Below are positions 16,019 to 25,020 of a DNA stretch of 40,361 bases, piece by piece. The stretch spans positions 1 through 40,361 of the forward strand of contig DAFS01000058.1 in NCBI GenBank assembly GCA_002495525.1, read 5' to 3'. This DNA is from Euryarchaeota archaeon UBA89 (GTDB lineage Archaea; Thermoplasmatota; Poseidoniia; Poseidoniales; Thalassarchaeaceae). The position numbers were made by a program, and so were the translations under genes. The stretch's first letter is position 1; each line of letters starts with the position of its first letter. Under the pieces are notes generated by a model that saw only the letters and a list, made by a program, of their open reading frames with translations, made no database searches and was not told the origin of the DNA.

Positions 16019-17181
16019 TTTTGGATAGGAATTGCAGCGACAAAATCATTTTCGATAATGATTTCTGTGTCTAGATGATTATAATCAGAGTCCCTTTTAA
16101 CAGGAGAAAAACCAGCTCGAATTATAGACATCTGTAATTCTTCTTCTTTAGCCAATGTTTTCTTTGTTCCAGAAGCAGAAACCACATTTTCTTCCATCAT
16201 GGTTGAACCTGCATCATCAGCACCTGCTAAAATTGCCATTTGAGCCACTCCAAGCCCCATTGTAGGCCATGATGCTTGTATATGATCAATATTATCAAAG
16301 AATAATCTTGAAACTGATATATGCCTAAGATATTCTACAGGGCCGGCGCCTAATTCAATGCGATTCCTACCTCTATTTCTTTTTCCGAACGAATTATTTT
16401 CTAATTGTACAGGCCAGGCGACAAAAGATGTGAAGCCTACTCTACCATTTGATATAGCCTCATCTTGTAAATCTCTAATACGTTCCATATGAAGTATGCG
16501 ATGATGCTCTGTTTCACCGAAACCAAAAACATTTGTCGCTGATGTTGTGAGTCCCAGTTTTTGTGCCTCTGACATAACTCTAAGCCAATTATCCGCAGAA
16601 CCTTTCTTAGGAGAAATATCTAGTCTGACATCATCGACTAACATTTCTGCACCCCCACCCGGAAGACCATGCATACCTGATTCTTTCAATTTTCTCAATA
16701 CTTCTAATGTAGGAAGATTACAAATATCGGCAATTCCCTCAATTTCTATAGGTGAAAAACAGTCTAATGATATTTGAGGATGGTTTTTACGAATTTGTGA
16801 TAGCAGTTCAAGATACCATTCAAGACCTAAATCGGGATTAACACCACCTTGCATTAAAATTCTAGAACCACCAATATTTTCTAACTCTGAAATTCTTTGG
16901 CTAATTTCTTCAAAAGATTGCGTATATACTTCAGAATGCCCGGGAGGTCTATAAAATGAACAAAATTGACAATTAATAGTACAAATATTAGTATAATTGA
17001 TATTTCTATCTACTAGGTATGTCACTAAATTCCCTGGAACCTGTCTTTTTCTTCTTTCAAGAGATACATACATTAAATCATTGATATCTGCTTCTTCATA
17101 AAGAATTGTTGCATCTTCAACAGAAAGCCTCTTGGCATCTGGTGATAATTGCTCAGATAGAATTTTTTCCCAATTAAGCAT
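16015..17181 (-). CDS. mqnC: Cyclic dehypoxanthine futalosine synthase (radical SAM)
   Basis: A 388-residue radical SAM enzyme of the futalosine route to menaquinone. The cluster motif is CTINCQFCSFYRPPG (about 63-77), i.e. CxxxCxxC with the MqnC-typical FYRPP. Further diagnostic segments are HGLPGGGAEMLVDDVR, ISNGRVGFTSFVAWPVQLEN and GLGVAQMAILAGADDAGST followed by MMEENVVSASG. The related F420 enzyme CofH lacks the PGGGAE box, so MqnC is preferred over CofH, MqnE or a generic CofH-like label. It lies two bases after the M24 peptidase gene, with a GAGGG ribosome site six bases before its ATG inside the end of that gene, so the two are coupled. Other mqn genes are outside the window. Confidence 0.9.
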   Translation of the reverse strand: MLNWEKILSEQLSPDAKRLSVEDATILYEEADINDLMYVSLERRKRQVPGNLVTYLVDRNINYTNICTINCQFCSFYRPPGHSEVYTQSFEEISQRISELENIGGSRILMQGGVNPDLGLEWYLELLSQIRKNHPQISLDCFSPIEIEGIADICNLPTLEVLRKLKESGMHGLPGGGAEMLVDDVRLDISPKKGSADNWLRVMSEAQKLGLTTSATNVFGFGETEHHRILHMERIRDLQDEAISNGRVGFTSFVAWPVQLENNSFGKRNRGRNRIELGAGPVEYLRHISVSRLFFDNIDHIQASWPTMGLGVAQMAILAGADDAGSTMMEENVVSASGTKKTLAKEEELQMSIIRAGFSPVKRDSDYNHLDTEIIIENDFVAAIPIQN

Positions 17182-17183
17182 AT

Positions 17184-18503
17184 TTATCCCTCAATCATTT
17201 CACCGACTATGGATTCTATCTCAGAAATTTCTTTAGGGCATGAAGACGTTAGTATTACTGGCCCTTCATTAGTGACTAAAACATCATCTTCAATTCGGAT
17301 TCCAATTCCTGAATACCTTTCTGGAAATTCAATATCTGATCTCCAACTACCAAAATAAAGTCCAGGTTCTACTGTTAGTACCATTCCTGGTGAAAGTAAT
17401 CTCTCTGGACCGTTATCTCCTTGTCTACCACCACCTACATCATGTACGTCAAGACCTAACATATGTCCTGTTCCATGCATGAAAAAATTTCGATAAGGGC
17501 CATTGAAATTTTCACCAAGAGCTTCTTCAAAATCACATTCTAATATTCCCAGTTCGATTAGTCCCTGTGCTAGAACCTTTGAGCTAGCATGATGTATTGA
17601 GCTCCAAGGTGACCCAACAATACAAGCTTCAATAGCTGCCTTTTCGGCTTTTAGAACTAAATTATAAATTTCTTTTTGTGGGTCGGAAAACTTACCATTG
17701 ACTGGCCAAGTTCTAGTAATATCAGATGCGTATCCTGAAATCTCACAACCTGCATCGACTAGAACTAAATCCCCATCATCAATTACCATATTATTAGAAT
17801 TATAATGTAAGATTGTTGCATTATCTCCACCACCGACAATTGAACTGTAACTAGGACAACTTTGATTAATTGAGAAATGTGCTTCAATAATAGACTGAAT
17901 TTCCCACTCACCTATCCCTGCATAAGTTTTCTTGATTCCTTCGACATGGGCATTAGATGCTAATATACCTGCATCATGCATTATTTTAATTTCTTCATCT
18001 GATTTAATTACTCTCAAATCATCCAAAATTGTTCTAGCATCGGTTATCTCTAAATTACTTTTATCAATCATGTCATCAAGTCTTTTATCAAACCCGATTA
18101 TTGTAGAAATAGAATAACTATTGGAAATTTTTTCCTGAACTATTTGTTCCATATCATCTATTGAGAATGCTTCATCGATTGGCCAAAATGATGCTGCACC
18201 TTCAGTTCCAACCCTCCGACCTTCCCAAATTTCTGCACGTGTATCTCGCGGTTGAACAAAAAGACAACTTTTCCAAATACCTGAATCATGAAATGCCATG
18301 AAAACTGCTTCTGGTTGCTTCCATCCACATAAATACAACATGTAAGAATTAGCACGATACGGATATGAGGTATCATTAGATCGAATTCTAACAGGATTAG
18401 TTGGAATCAAAACCAATGTATCTTCATTATATTTTGAGAGAAATCTATCCTGCCTAGACCTGTACTCTTCTAAAGAGAATGGTAGTTGACCCATAACACT
18501 CAT
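17184..18503 (-). CDS. pepP: Xaa-Pro aminopeptidase (M24B, PepP-like)
   Basis: A 439-residue cytoplasmic peptidase that removes the N-terminal residue before proline. The N-terminal AMP_N domain (about 1-140) includes SYPYRANSYMLYLCGWKQPEAV, broken across strand and loop. The C-terminal pita-bread domain holds the two-metal ligands: Asp in LVDAGCEISGYASDITRTWP (two Asp), His in FMHGTGHMLGLDVHDVGG, Glu in VLTVEPGLYFG, and Glu in GIGIRIEDDVLVT. All five expected ligands are present, so it should be active. An ATG three codons in is an alternative start; neither has a ribosome site. It is followed at two bases by mqnC and preceded by a secreted protein gene 41 bases upstream, in a minus-strand run. 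Confidence 0.92.
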   Translation of the reverse strand: MSVMGQLPFSLEEYRSRQDRFLSKYNEDTLVLIPTNPVRIRSNDTSYPYRANSYMLYLCGWKQPEAVFMAFHDSGIWKSCLFVQPRDTRAEIWEGRRVGTEGAASFWPIDEAFSIDDMEQIVQEKISNSYSISTIIGFDKRLDDMIDKSNLEITDARTILDDLRVIKSDEEIKIMHDAGILASNAHVEGIKKTYAGIGEWEIQSIIEAHFSINQSCPSYSSIVGGGDNATILHYNSNNMVIDDGDLVLVDAGCEISGYASDITRTWPVNGKFSDPQKEIYNLVLKAEKAAIEACIVGSPWSSIHHASSKVLAQGLIELGILECDFEEALGENFNGPYRNFFMHGTGHMLGLDVHDVGGGRQGDNGPERLLSPGMVLTVEPGLYFGSWRSDIEFPERYSGIGIRIEDDVLVTNEGPVILTSSCPKEISEIESIVGEMIEG

Positions 18504-18544
18504 GTCGGTCGAGATGGCTTTCTCTTATTTATCTGTGTAATTCA

Positions 18545-20092
18545 TTATTTTTCTTTAGACCATTTTGGGATAGAATTATCTTCTGAATCTTTTCTAAATC
18601 TGTAGAATATAGAAGAAATTAAGAATAGAAATGAAATTAATAATACTATCATAGGGTATGGAAGAGAATCATTCACATTAGGATTTATCAATTTCACAGA
18701 CTGTGATGAAAAATCGCCATTATTATCCATCACATCAAGTCTCAGAACAATTTCCTTCTCATCAGTCTGATTCTCAGGCCAAATCAATTCTCTGTTTTCA
18801 CATCCTTCGAACATTACAATCCCATTGATAGACCAGATACATCTTAATCCCTGCAGATCGTTTTCGGTATCTGAAGATTTAGAACCATCCAACAAAATAG
18901 GACTGAGGGAATCAAGATTAATTTCATCACCATCATTTACTGTTACGCCATTAATCATTAATTTGGAAGAGGGAATTAGATTAGAAATAGAGAAATTATA
19001 TTCAGTAGTAGAGGATAAACCGCCTTGATCAACAACCTCTAATTTGAGGTTATAATTTGCAGATATACTACTGTCTAACTCGAAAGAAATAGCATCATAA
19101 CCTTCATGAACAATAATATTATTATCTTCAGAATTAGTACATGTCCAAATAAAATATAATATATCTTCAGTCCAAATTGGATCTTCAGATGAAGATGCAT
19201 CTATAACCATTGTAGATAATTCTTCGATAATATCTGAGGGGGGATTTATTATAGAAATTGTAGGATTAAGATTATTTAATTTGAAAGGCAAACATGTGTA
19301 AAAGTCCATGTTATTTGAATCGTCAAGATTGGAGATTAGAATTACTAATTCGTACCATCCATCAGGTTTTGTTTCCATATCTAATTCAAGTGAAAAGAAA
19401 TTGTCACTATCAAAAGAGAGAAGAACTTCATTCTCGATATTAGCTATAGGTTCATCATTACATGTTTCAGTAAAAGTCACATAACGATTAACAAAAATCT
19501 GAGCGGAAGAGGGATTACCTCCTGTAATGTCACTAATTCTAGCTTCAATCAATAAATTTCCATTAATCCAATCGTTTTCTAATGGATTTTCAATAAGCAT
19601 TGAGTAATTAGAATCAGACACATAATTTTCATTAGAAATGAAAAAAGGCATTTTATCCTCCAAAATTATTATTGAATCAAAACTTACAGTAACCTTGAAT
19701 TCACATGAACATGAATAGTAATCATTTGACTTTATACTCATTTGCCAATCCATTGAGAAGTAATCGTCGGTTAAAGGAGTAAGTCCCTCTGATTCCCCAT
19801 CGAATGTACCCCAATTATATTTGAATCCAGTGGAATTATAAATCTCCCAAGAAATTTCAACTGCTTCTTCCGAACTAACAACGGTACCGGAAATAATTTT
19901 TTCATCCTGAATAATCTCACCAAATACAAAATCAAACCCTATGGAAACATCTATTTCTTCAGATTCTGCAGCAACAGAATCAACTGAGAATAACAATAAT
20001 AATACGGAAAATAAACCTATTAGAACGACCCTCATGTTTATTCCGAGAAGCATTATAGTATTGAATCCAATCCTTTGGAGATTCATAATCAT
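18545..20092 (-). CDS. Secreted, membrane-anchored protein with PKD-like domains
   Basis: A 515-residue exported protein of unknown function. A signal peptide is clear at MRVVLIGLFSVLLLLF ending SVAA|ESEE, which begins at an internal ATG (20035). The upstream ATG at 20092 overlaps the stop codon of the preceding kinase gene (ATGA), so both starts are possible: 20035 fits secretion, 20092 fits coupling. The middle is beta-rich and acidic, with PKD-like segments such as NPTISIINPPSDI then IDASSSEDP, and LDGSKSSDTENDLQGLRCIW. A C-terminal hydrophobic helix (YPMIVLLISFLFLISSIF) followed by a charged tail would anchor it with the bulk outside. Paired Cys may form disulfides. Likely a surface or cell-envelope protein. 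Confidence 0.75.
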   Translation of the reverse strand: MIMNLQRIGFNTIMLLGINMRVVLIGLFSVLLLLFSVDSVAAESEEIDVSIGFDFVFGEIIQDEKIISGTVVSSEEAVEISWEIYNSTGFKYNWGTFDGESEGLTPLTDDYFSMDWQMSIKSNDYYSCSCEFKVTVSFDSIIILEDKMPFFISNENYVSDSNYSMLIENPLENDWINGNLLIEARISDITGGNPSSAQIFVNRYVTFTETCNDEPIANIENEVLLSFDSDNFFSLELDMETKPDGWYELVILISNLDDSNNMDFYTCLPFKLNNLNPTISIINPPSDIIEELSTMVIDASSSEDPIWTEDILYFIWTCTNSEDNNIIVHEGYDAISFELDSSISANYNLKLEVVDQGGLSSTTEYNFSISNLIPSSKLMINGVTVNDGDEINLDSLSPILLDGSKSSDTENDLQGLRCIWSINGIVMFEGCENRELIWPENQTDEKEIVLRLDVMDNNGDFSSQSVKLINPNVNDSLPYPMIVLLISFLFLISSIFYRFRKDSEDNSIPKWSKEK

Positions 20093-21195
20093 CTATCAGA
20101 TATCTGTAATTGCCACAAAAGTTCATCTAACCATAATCCTAATGTTCGACGATTTACAAACTCATGACTAGCTTGTGCTGACAAAACACATTCACAGGCT
20201 GCGGCTGCTAGCACAACGGCTGAACTCATTGGGAACCTATTACCGAGAGCTGCTGCCAGAGCTGTTGCTGCAGCATCATGGAGGCCTATTTGCTGCGAAG
20301 GTGAAGGCGCAGAACACGCAATAAACTCTATATTTCCATCTGCCTCATATAATGTAACTCCATCAATACCACCAAGGACTATCATTGAATCCCAATTATA
20401 TGTCTTAATCAAACTTGATGCTGCCTCTTTGGCACTATCTAGCATCAAACGTCTTCTAAGTAGATCGAGACCTCTGATCTCAAAAAGAACAACAGTTGCT
20501 CCACGGCTTCTTTCAAGGCCTGTTAATTTAGGATCAACAATTGAAGGTACTGAATGTTTTTTTGCACATTCAATAAGCTTCTGGGCGCCTGTATCGGTTA
20601 ATACTCCCTTGTCATAGTCAGATATAACTAATGCACAACTATCAGGTATTGATTTGAGTGTCATTTCAACTAAGCGATTACTGACTCCTATATCCAATTC
20701 ATTGAGAGGTTCCCTGTCTGCTTGTAACAAAATCTGAGTTTTTTCAAGTAAACTCTGTCGACTTCCAAAAAATCTAATTTTTGTTAGAGTTTGACGATTT
20801 TTAACTGTCTCAATTCCATCTATAGAAATACCATCTGAAAGAAACTGATTTTTGATGAAATCTCCTTCTCTATCATCACCAACAGATGAAAATACTGATA
20901 CATCGAGTCCTAGAGAATTTAATCCTCTTGCAATATGTGCTGCCGCACCTGGTGATTCTTCGGAGCGTAAAATTTTAAGAACAGGAACAGGAGCTGTAGA
21001 AATCAGCCTATTTGAGTATCCATGATGATATCTATCCAGCATTATATCTCCGATAAGTGTGACTTTAGAAGACTCCATATCATCCAAGAGATTTCTTAAA
21101 TTCTTCAATATATTCTTCCTTTCAGTTGGCCCCTCGCTCATGTTATCATACCTCGGAGTAAGAACACATGAATGATATTTTGCAACCGTTGACAT
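20089..21195 (-). CDS. PfkB/ribokinase-family sugar kinase, similar to the kinase half of HldE (RfaE)
   Basis: A 368-residue kinase resembling the heptose-7-phosphate kinase domain of HldE: LIGDIMLDRYHHGYSNRLI, PVPVLKILRSEESPGAAAHI and GLNSLGLDVSVFSSVGDD near the N-terminus, then ISDYDKGVLTDTGAQKLIE and IVDPKLTG. The cytidylyltransferase half of bifunctional HldE is absent. The second PfkB signature, normally containing GAGD, reads SQQIGLHDAAATALAAAL: the catalytic Asp is kept (about residue 303) but the anion-hole residues differ, so activity or substrate may be changed. Start may be 21195 or the ATG at 21141 (MSEGPTERK), which leaves more room for the promoter facing endA. It sits upstream of a secreted protein in the same run, so a role in cell-surface sugar synthesis is possible but inferred. 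Confidence 0.75.
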   Translation of the reverse strand: MSTVAKYHSCVLTPRYDNMSEGPTERKNILKNLRNLLDDMESSKVTLIGDIMLDRYHHGYSNRLISTAPVPVLKILRSEESPGAAAHIARGLNSLGLDVSVFSSVGDDREGDFIKNQFLSDGISIDGIETVKNRQTLTKIRFFGSRQSLLEKTQILLQADREPLNELDIGVSNRLVEMTLKSIPDSCALVISDYDKGVLTDTGAQKLIECAKKHSVPSIVDPKLTGLERSRGATVVLFEIRGLDLLRRRLMLDSAKEAASSLIKTYNWDSMIVLGGIDGVTLYEADGNIEFIACSAPSPSQQIGLHDAAATALAAALGNRFPMSSAVVLAAAACECVLSAQASHEFVNRRTLGLWLDELLWQLQISDR

Positions 21196-21221
21196 GAAAA
21201 CAAGAAGCCCCTCGTAGACTC

Positions 21222-22232
21222 ATGGAGCCATACAATGAGTACTGGATTTATTCAGGTTCCGCTAAGGAAAGATTGTGGAATAAATCTGCAATAGGTCAAA
21301 AATTCAATGGAAATAATCTTCTATTAAGTTCATCAGAAGTAATTTTCTGTCACGACCATAGGCACTTAGACTGGCCGTATGGAAATTGGTTAAACGAAGA
21401 ATCTAATAAAAAACCGAATTTAATTAATGAAGCAATAATTTTGGAAGCTTTAAGAGTACCCGGGAACAAGGTAATGTTAACTGAGAAAATTAAACCAATG
21501 AGTGAAATTATCTTTAATAAAAAATCATGGGGTCTTAGATGGAATTCCAATTTGCATCCAAGAGAAGATCAACCAGAATCTGAAGTCAGATGGTTTCATT
21601 CATCTGAATACATTGATATGGTAGAATTATTATTTTGGACAATAGATGTAAAAGCAAGAAATCGTATTGCTGAAGTATTAGTAGTTGATAATGAGCAAGC
21701 TGTTGTCACTTACAATATTACATCTGAGAATCCACTAGGTGAATTATTATCCCCAAATGACGATGATATTAAACTGATTTCAAAATATGATAAGGTCGAA
21801 ATAAATGGAGGGAAATTATACTTTGGATATGAAGAGTGGCCTTTAGAACAACTGGGAATTGATTATCAAAATGGAAGGATAATTGACCAAATTACTGAAG
21901 AATATATTACTACTAATGAAAAAGATTTTTCTGAAAATACACAGGTGTTTTCGGATTTATTAGAAAGAGGTTTACACCCTAGAACGGGATTTAAATATGG
22001 TACTGAATGGAGATGTTATGACAAAAAAATTGGCATCGATCATGCCCCATGGTTAATTGTCAGCCCATCAAATAAAAAGATGAATTGGGAAAGCGCTTGT
22101 CTGGCATCGAGATTAGCAGCTGGTGTAAATAAAATATGGCTTCAACCATTGAAAATCGATAATATTTGGAAATATCTAGCAATAATTAGACCACCTGCAA
22201 AATCAAGATGGTCAAATCCAATTAAAAAATAA
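21222..22232 (+). CDS. endA: tRNA-splicing endonuclease, fused two-domain type
   Basis: The C-terminal domain has the endonuclease catalytic region: RTGFKYGTEWRCYDKKIG, DHAPWLIVSP and ASRLAAGVNKIWLQPL, giving a candidate triad Tyr266, His274 and Lys304. The enzyme cuts introns from precursor tRNAs at bulge-helix-bulge sites. At 336 residues it is about twice the length of single-unit archaeal EndA; the N-terminal half (with FNGNNLLLSSSEVIFC and LINEAIILEALRV) looks like a degenerate copy without the triad, as in the fused homodimeric class. It starts 26 bases from the divergent kinase gene if that gene uses its first ATG. It ends six bases before the convergent M6 protease gene. The tRNA-Pro in this window shows no intron. 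Confidence 0.87.
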   Translation: MEPYNEYWIYSGSAKERLWNKSAIGQKFNGNNLLLSSSEVIFCHDHRHLDWPYGNWLNEESNKKPNLINEAIILEALRVPGNKVMLTEKIKPMSEIIFNKKSWGLRWNSNLHPREDQPESEVRWFHSSEYIDMVELLFWTIDVKARNRIAEVLVVDNEQAVVTYNITSENPLGELLSPNDDDIKLISKYDKVEINGGKLYFGYEEWPLEQLGIDYQNGRIIDQITEEYITTNEKDFSENTQVFSDLLERGLHPRTGFKYGTEWRCYDKKIGIDHAPWLIVSPSNKKMNWESACLASRLAAGVNKIWLQPLKIDNIWKYLAIIRPPAKSRWSNPIKK

Positions 22233-22238
22233 TCAGGG

Positions 22239-24236
22239 TCATTCGGATTCATCAAGATGGCTTTTTTTAATAGTCTTAGAGCCACCAGTAAATATTGACA
22301 AACCCAGAAGAATACTAATCACGAATAAACCATTACCTGGCTCAGCAAACCATGAGAATAATGCATTACTATTGAATGTTGATTTCGCTTCAAGGGTAAT
22401 TGGAATTCTGAGTTCTATACCGAAATTATCCACTAAAACTAATTCACCCCTGGCTATCATTCCAGGTACTAACAAACCTTCTGGATCAACAACAATTTCG
22501 ATATTATCTCCTGGGATAATAGTCATACTAGATTCTAAATCGGCTATTCTTGAAGCTGCACCCTGAATTTCAAGATTATAAAACCTTGATTCTTGTCCTA
22601 TAAAATCAGGTTCTATAGATATAATATTCTCTTTATCATAATCTACTAATAAGAAAAAATCGTCTGAAATAATTCGATGGCCTACTTTATGCCACCTCAA
22701 ATCAATTTCTCGGAAATTAGAATCGCATCCTAATGTACCAATGATATTTCCAGAAGATGGAAAGTTTTCATCTATTGTCATAATCGGAATTATGGAAGAA
22801 CCAGAAACATTTTCAATAATTTGGTCGATATTATTTCCATTATGAGTGCTAACTTCAATAGAAAAATCACATTTCGAAATCGTATTGACTTCTACAAAAA
22901 TAGATTCTCCATTAAGTAATTCTACAGGCTGTCTAGGAGTTAAAACATTAAAATTATTTATTACGATAACAGGTGTGATGGAAACTAAATAATTATCATC
23001 TTCTAAAGATTCTACAGTAGCGAACCAACTTACCAAACGCCCTCTATTATCATAAATCATCATTCCATCTGATTCTTCTGTATTACCAAACTTTGTGCCA
23101 TTAGTAAAAACATCACCAAAACTACCTGAGTCTTTGTTTCTAATTAGAGCGTCATCCCCATCTGCTTCAATGATTTTTAACCAAGCATTTTTCGAGTCAG
23201 TATTGACAAGATTACTGCTAGTGTCGCCGTTATTGAGATCTTGGTACTCAACTAATATTCCATGACCTGGAAGTGAAGAATCAAAACCAATATTACCTCT
23301 ATTAGTTATTTTGATATATTCACCCGGGGCAGTCTCGATTGAAAGATAATTCCCTCCATCAGAAATAGGATTTAAAGTGAAATTACCGCCAATATTAGGG
23401 TCAACAATAATCCCCCTATCAATCCCAATTAGTTCTAATGTTGAAGAGGAAGGTAGAGCAGGTGAGTTGCCATTGCCATTCCAATTTCCACTAGCCATTA
23501 TACCCCAATCTCCTATTCCGTTCCAATTACTTGTTGGAAGAGTACTATGGACATCATACAAATCATAAGCACCCATCTGATGTAGCATTTCGTGTACGAT
23601 GGTACCTACTCCAGATTTTGTAGAGGCTATAGTGTAATGATTAATTGACCATTTATCAATTATTATTGGATTATCTAGTCCGGACATATGGCTCCAAATT
23701 GAACTTTCTCCACCGCCAATTTCCTGGGGATTAGCAGAATGAAGTATGAGGAGTCTATCTATTACTCCATCACTATCAAAATCCCAAGGAGATAAATCTT
23801 TATTCTGTAGAGAATCCTTAACAGCATTTTCTACAAGATTATCTACACCAGCGCCGTCAACCCCTCCTGAATCTCTACCATTTTCACCATCTTGACCCCA
23901 AAAATCAATATTCTTATCAGAAATCCAAATATCATCTAAAATCGTAGTATTAAGGTTTGACTTTCCAGCATTAATCTGATTAATATAATCGCTAGCAGGG
24001 CTCTCAGAATTAAGTATTATATCCGCTCTATTAGAGTCGAATACATCTCCTTCAAAGGTAATCGGTATTACGAGCCAATTTTCATTTCCTTGAAGTCCAA
24101 CTAAGATTTCTTTTTCATGAACATCTTCATTGTGAATCTGTTCATTCAGCCAATCGTCAATGAGTTCAGAATAAATATTTGCCAATAAGCCAAAAGAAAC
24201 GACCGCGAGTGCTAGAATTGCTCGCGTCTTACGCAT
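22239..24236 (-). CDS. Secreted M6-family metalloprotease
   Basis: A 665-residue exported peptidase of the immune-inhibitor-A type. The zinc site is TIVHEMLHQMGAYDLYD (about residue 213-229), with HExxH and a downstream Asp. Around it are FDSDGVIDRLLILHSANPQE and the NGIGDWGIMASGNWNGNG segment typical of M6 enzymes (the Met-turn side). After the catalytic domain come beta-rich domains, and a C-terminal helix (GLFVISILLGLSIFTGG) may anchor it. I start it at the ATG 24236, where MRKTRAILALAVVSFGLLA forms a signal peptide and GGGGT lies close upstream; an in-frame ATG at 24329 would add 31 residues and overlap tatC. The signal has no twin-arginine pair, so export is probably by Sec. Likely digests protein outside the cell. 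Confidence 0.88.
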   Translation of the reverse strand: MRKTRAILALAVVSFGLLANIYSELIDDWLNEQIHNEDVHEKEILVGLQGNENWLVIPITFEGDVFDSNRADIILNSESPASDYINQINAGKSNLNTTILDDIWISDKNIDFWGQDGENGRDSGGVDGAGVDNLVENAVKDSLQNKDLSPWDFDSDGVIDRLLILHSANPQEIGGGESSIWSHMSGLDNPIIIDKWSINHYTIASTKSGVGTIVHEMLHQMGAYDLYDVHSTLPTSNWNGIGDWGIMASGNWNGNGNSPALPSSSTLELIGIDRGIIVDPNIGGNFTLNPISDGGNYLSIETAPGEYIKITNRGNIGFDSSLPGHGILVEYQDLNNGDTSSNLVNTDSKNAWLKIIEADGDDALIRNKDSGSFGDVFTNGTKFGNTEESDGMMIYDNRGRLVSWFATVESLEDDNYLVSITPVIVINNFNVLTPRQPVELLNGESIFVEVNTISKCDFSIEVSTHNGNNIDQIIENVSGSSIIPIMTIDENFPSSGNIIGTLGCDSNFREIDLRWHKVGHRIISDDFFLLVDYDKENIISIEPDFIGQESRFYNLEIQGAASRIADLESSMTIIPGDNIEIVVDPEGLLVPGMIARGELVLVDNFGIELRIPITLEAKSTFNSNALFSWFAEPGNGLFVISILLGLSIFTGGSKTIKKSHLDESE

Positions 24237-24288
24237 ATATACCCCTAAACCAACTATGATTTGAATACGATGTATTTTTGTTCTTAAA

Positions 24289-25020
24289 TTATTCAAAAAT
24301 TGGGGTGAGACGAGAAATAGAATCAGCAAAGAATATTGTAAGAAGAGAGATTATTATCCTTAATCCATCATAAGTACTTGGAAGAGATAACAATACCAGA
24401 GAGAAAGAAATCAATAGAATACGAATACGAATCCTAGATTCATTATCAGCGACCATACCAAAAAATCGAGACATTGAAAGAACTAAAGTTGTTAAAGTCC
24501 CAATTACCAAAATCCATGAAACCCCTATACCCATACTAATTATTGAAACGGCATCATATCTAGCTGAAACAATATTCTCTCCACCTTGTATCATCCCAAT
24601 ATCATCAAAGTAATTTACTAAAAAGGGAAGAGAAATGAACCATATGAAGTATAGTAAAATAGGTATAATTACTCCACTGATGAGTAAAGAAAAGGTGAAC
24701 CATTTCTTTTCTCCCTCATATAACCCAGGTAATGCGAAATTTCTAATTTTAAATGTAGTGTAAGGTAATATCAATGCAATAGAAAAAATAAGTAATAAAG
24801 CCCACTTAGTATCAATCCAGTCATACGGACTATATACGGAAAATACAAAATTATCTGAATCTAATGAAAGACTATTGAGCCAATTACTTAGAATGTCATC
24901 AATATAAAATGAGAGATATATTGATATTATAACTACACCTAAAGCACTAAATCTAATTATCCTAAATAACTCAGAAAAATGTTCTGAGAAGGTCATTTTT
25001 TCATTCTGATAAGATTGCAT
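24289..25020 (-). CDS. tatC: Twin-arginine translocase subunit TatC
   Basis: A 243-residue membrane protein with six predicted helices. It begins with the TatC-like MTFSEHFSELFRIIRFSALG and has the conserved cytoplasmic loop NFALPGLYEGEKKWF (about 94-108), whose Glu helps bind twin-arginine signals in TatC. The later segment VSARYDAVSIISMGIGVSW and the end also fit. TatC is the receptor of the folded-protein export system; no tatA is in the window. The start codon follows the stop of the upstream CxCH protein gene directly (TGA then ATG), so translation is probably coupled. The gene downstream is a secreted protease, but its signal lacks RR, so a substrate link is not shown. Confidence 0.87.
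   Translation of the reverse strand: MQSYQNEKMTFSEHFSELFRIIRFSALGVVIISIYLSFYIDDILSNWLNSLSLDSDNFVFSVYSPYDWIDTKWALLLIFSIALILPYTTFKIRNFALPGLYEGEKKWFTFSLLISGVIIPILLYFIWFISLPFLVNYFDDIGMIQGGENIVSARYDAVSIISMGIGVSWILVIGTLTTLVLSMSRFFGMVADNESRIRIRILLISFSLVLLSLPSTYDGLRIIISLLTIFFADSISRLTPIFE

Noticed and set aside
16015..17181. F420 synthase subunit CofH as the identity of this radical SAM gene
   Set aside because: The PGGGAE box, FYRPP after the cluster Cys residues and the GSTMMEENVV end fit MqnC; no CofG partner or other F420 gene is near.
22239..24236. A Tat substrate link between tatC and the adjacent secreted protease
   Set aside because: The protease signal starts MRKTRAI and has no twin-arginine pair, so Sec export is more likely.
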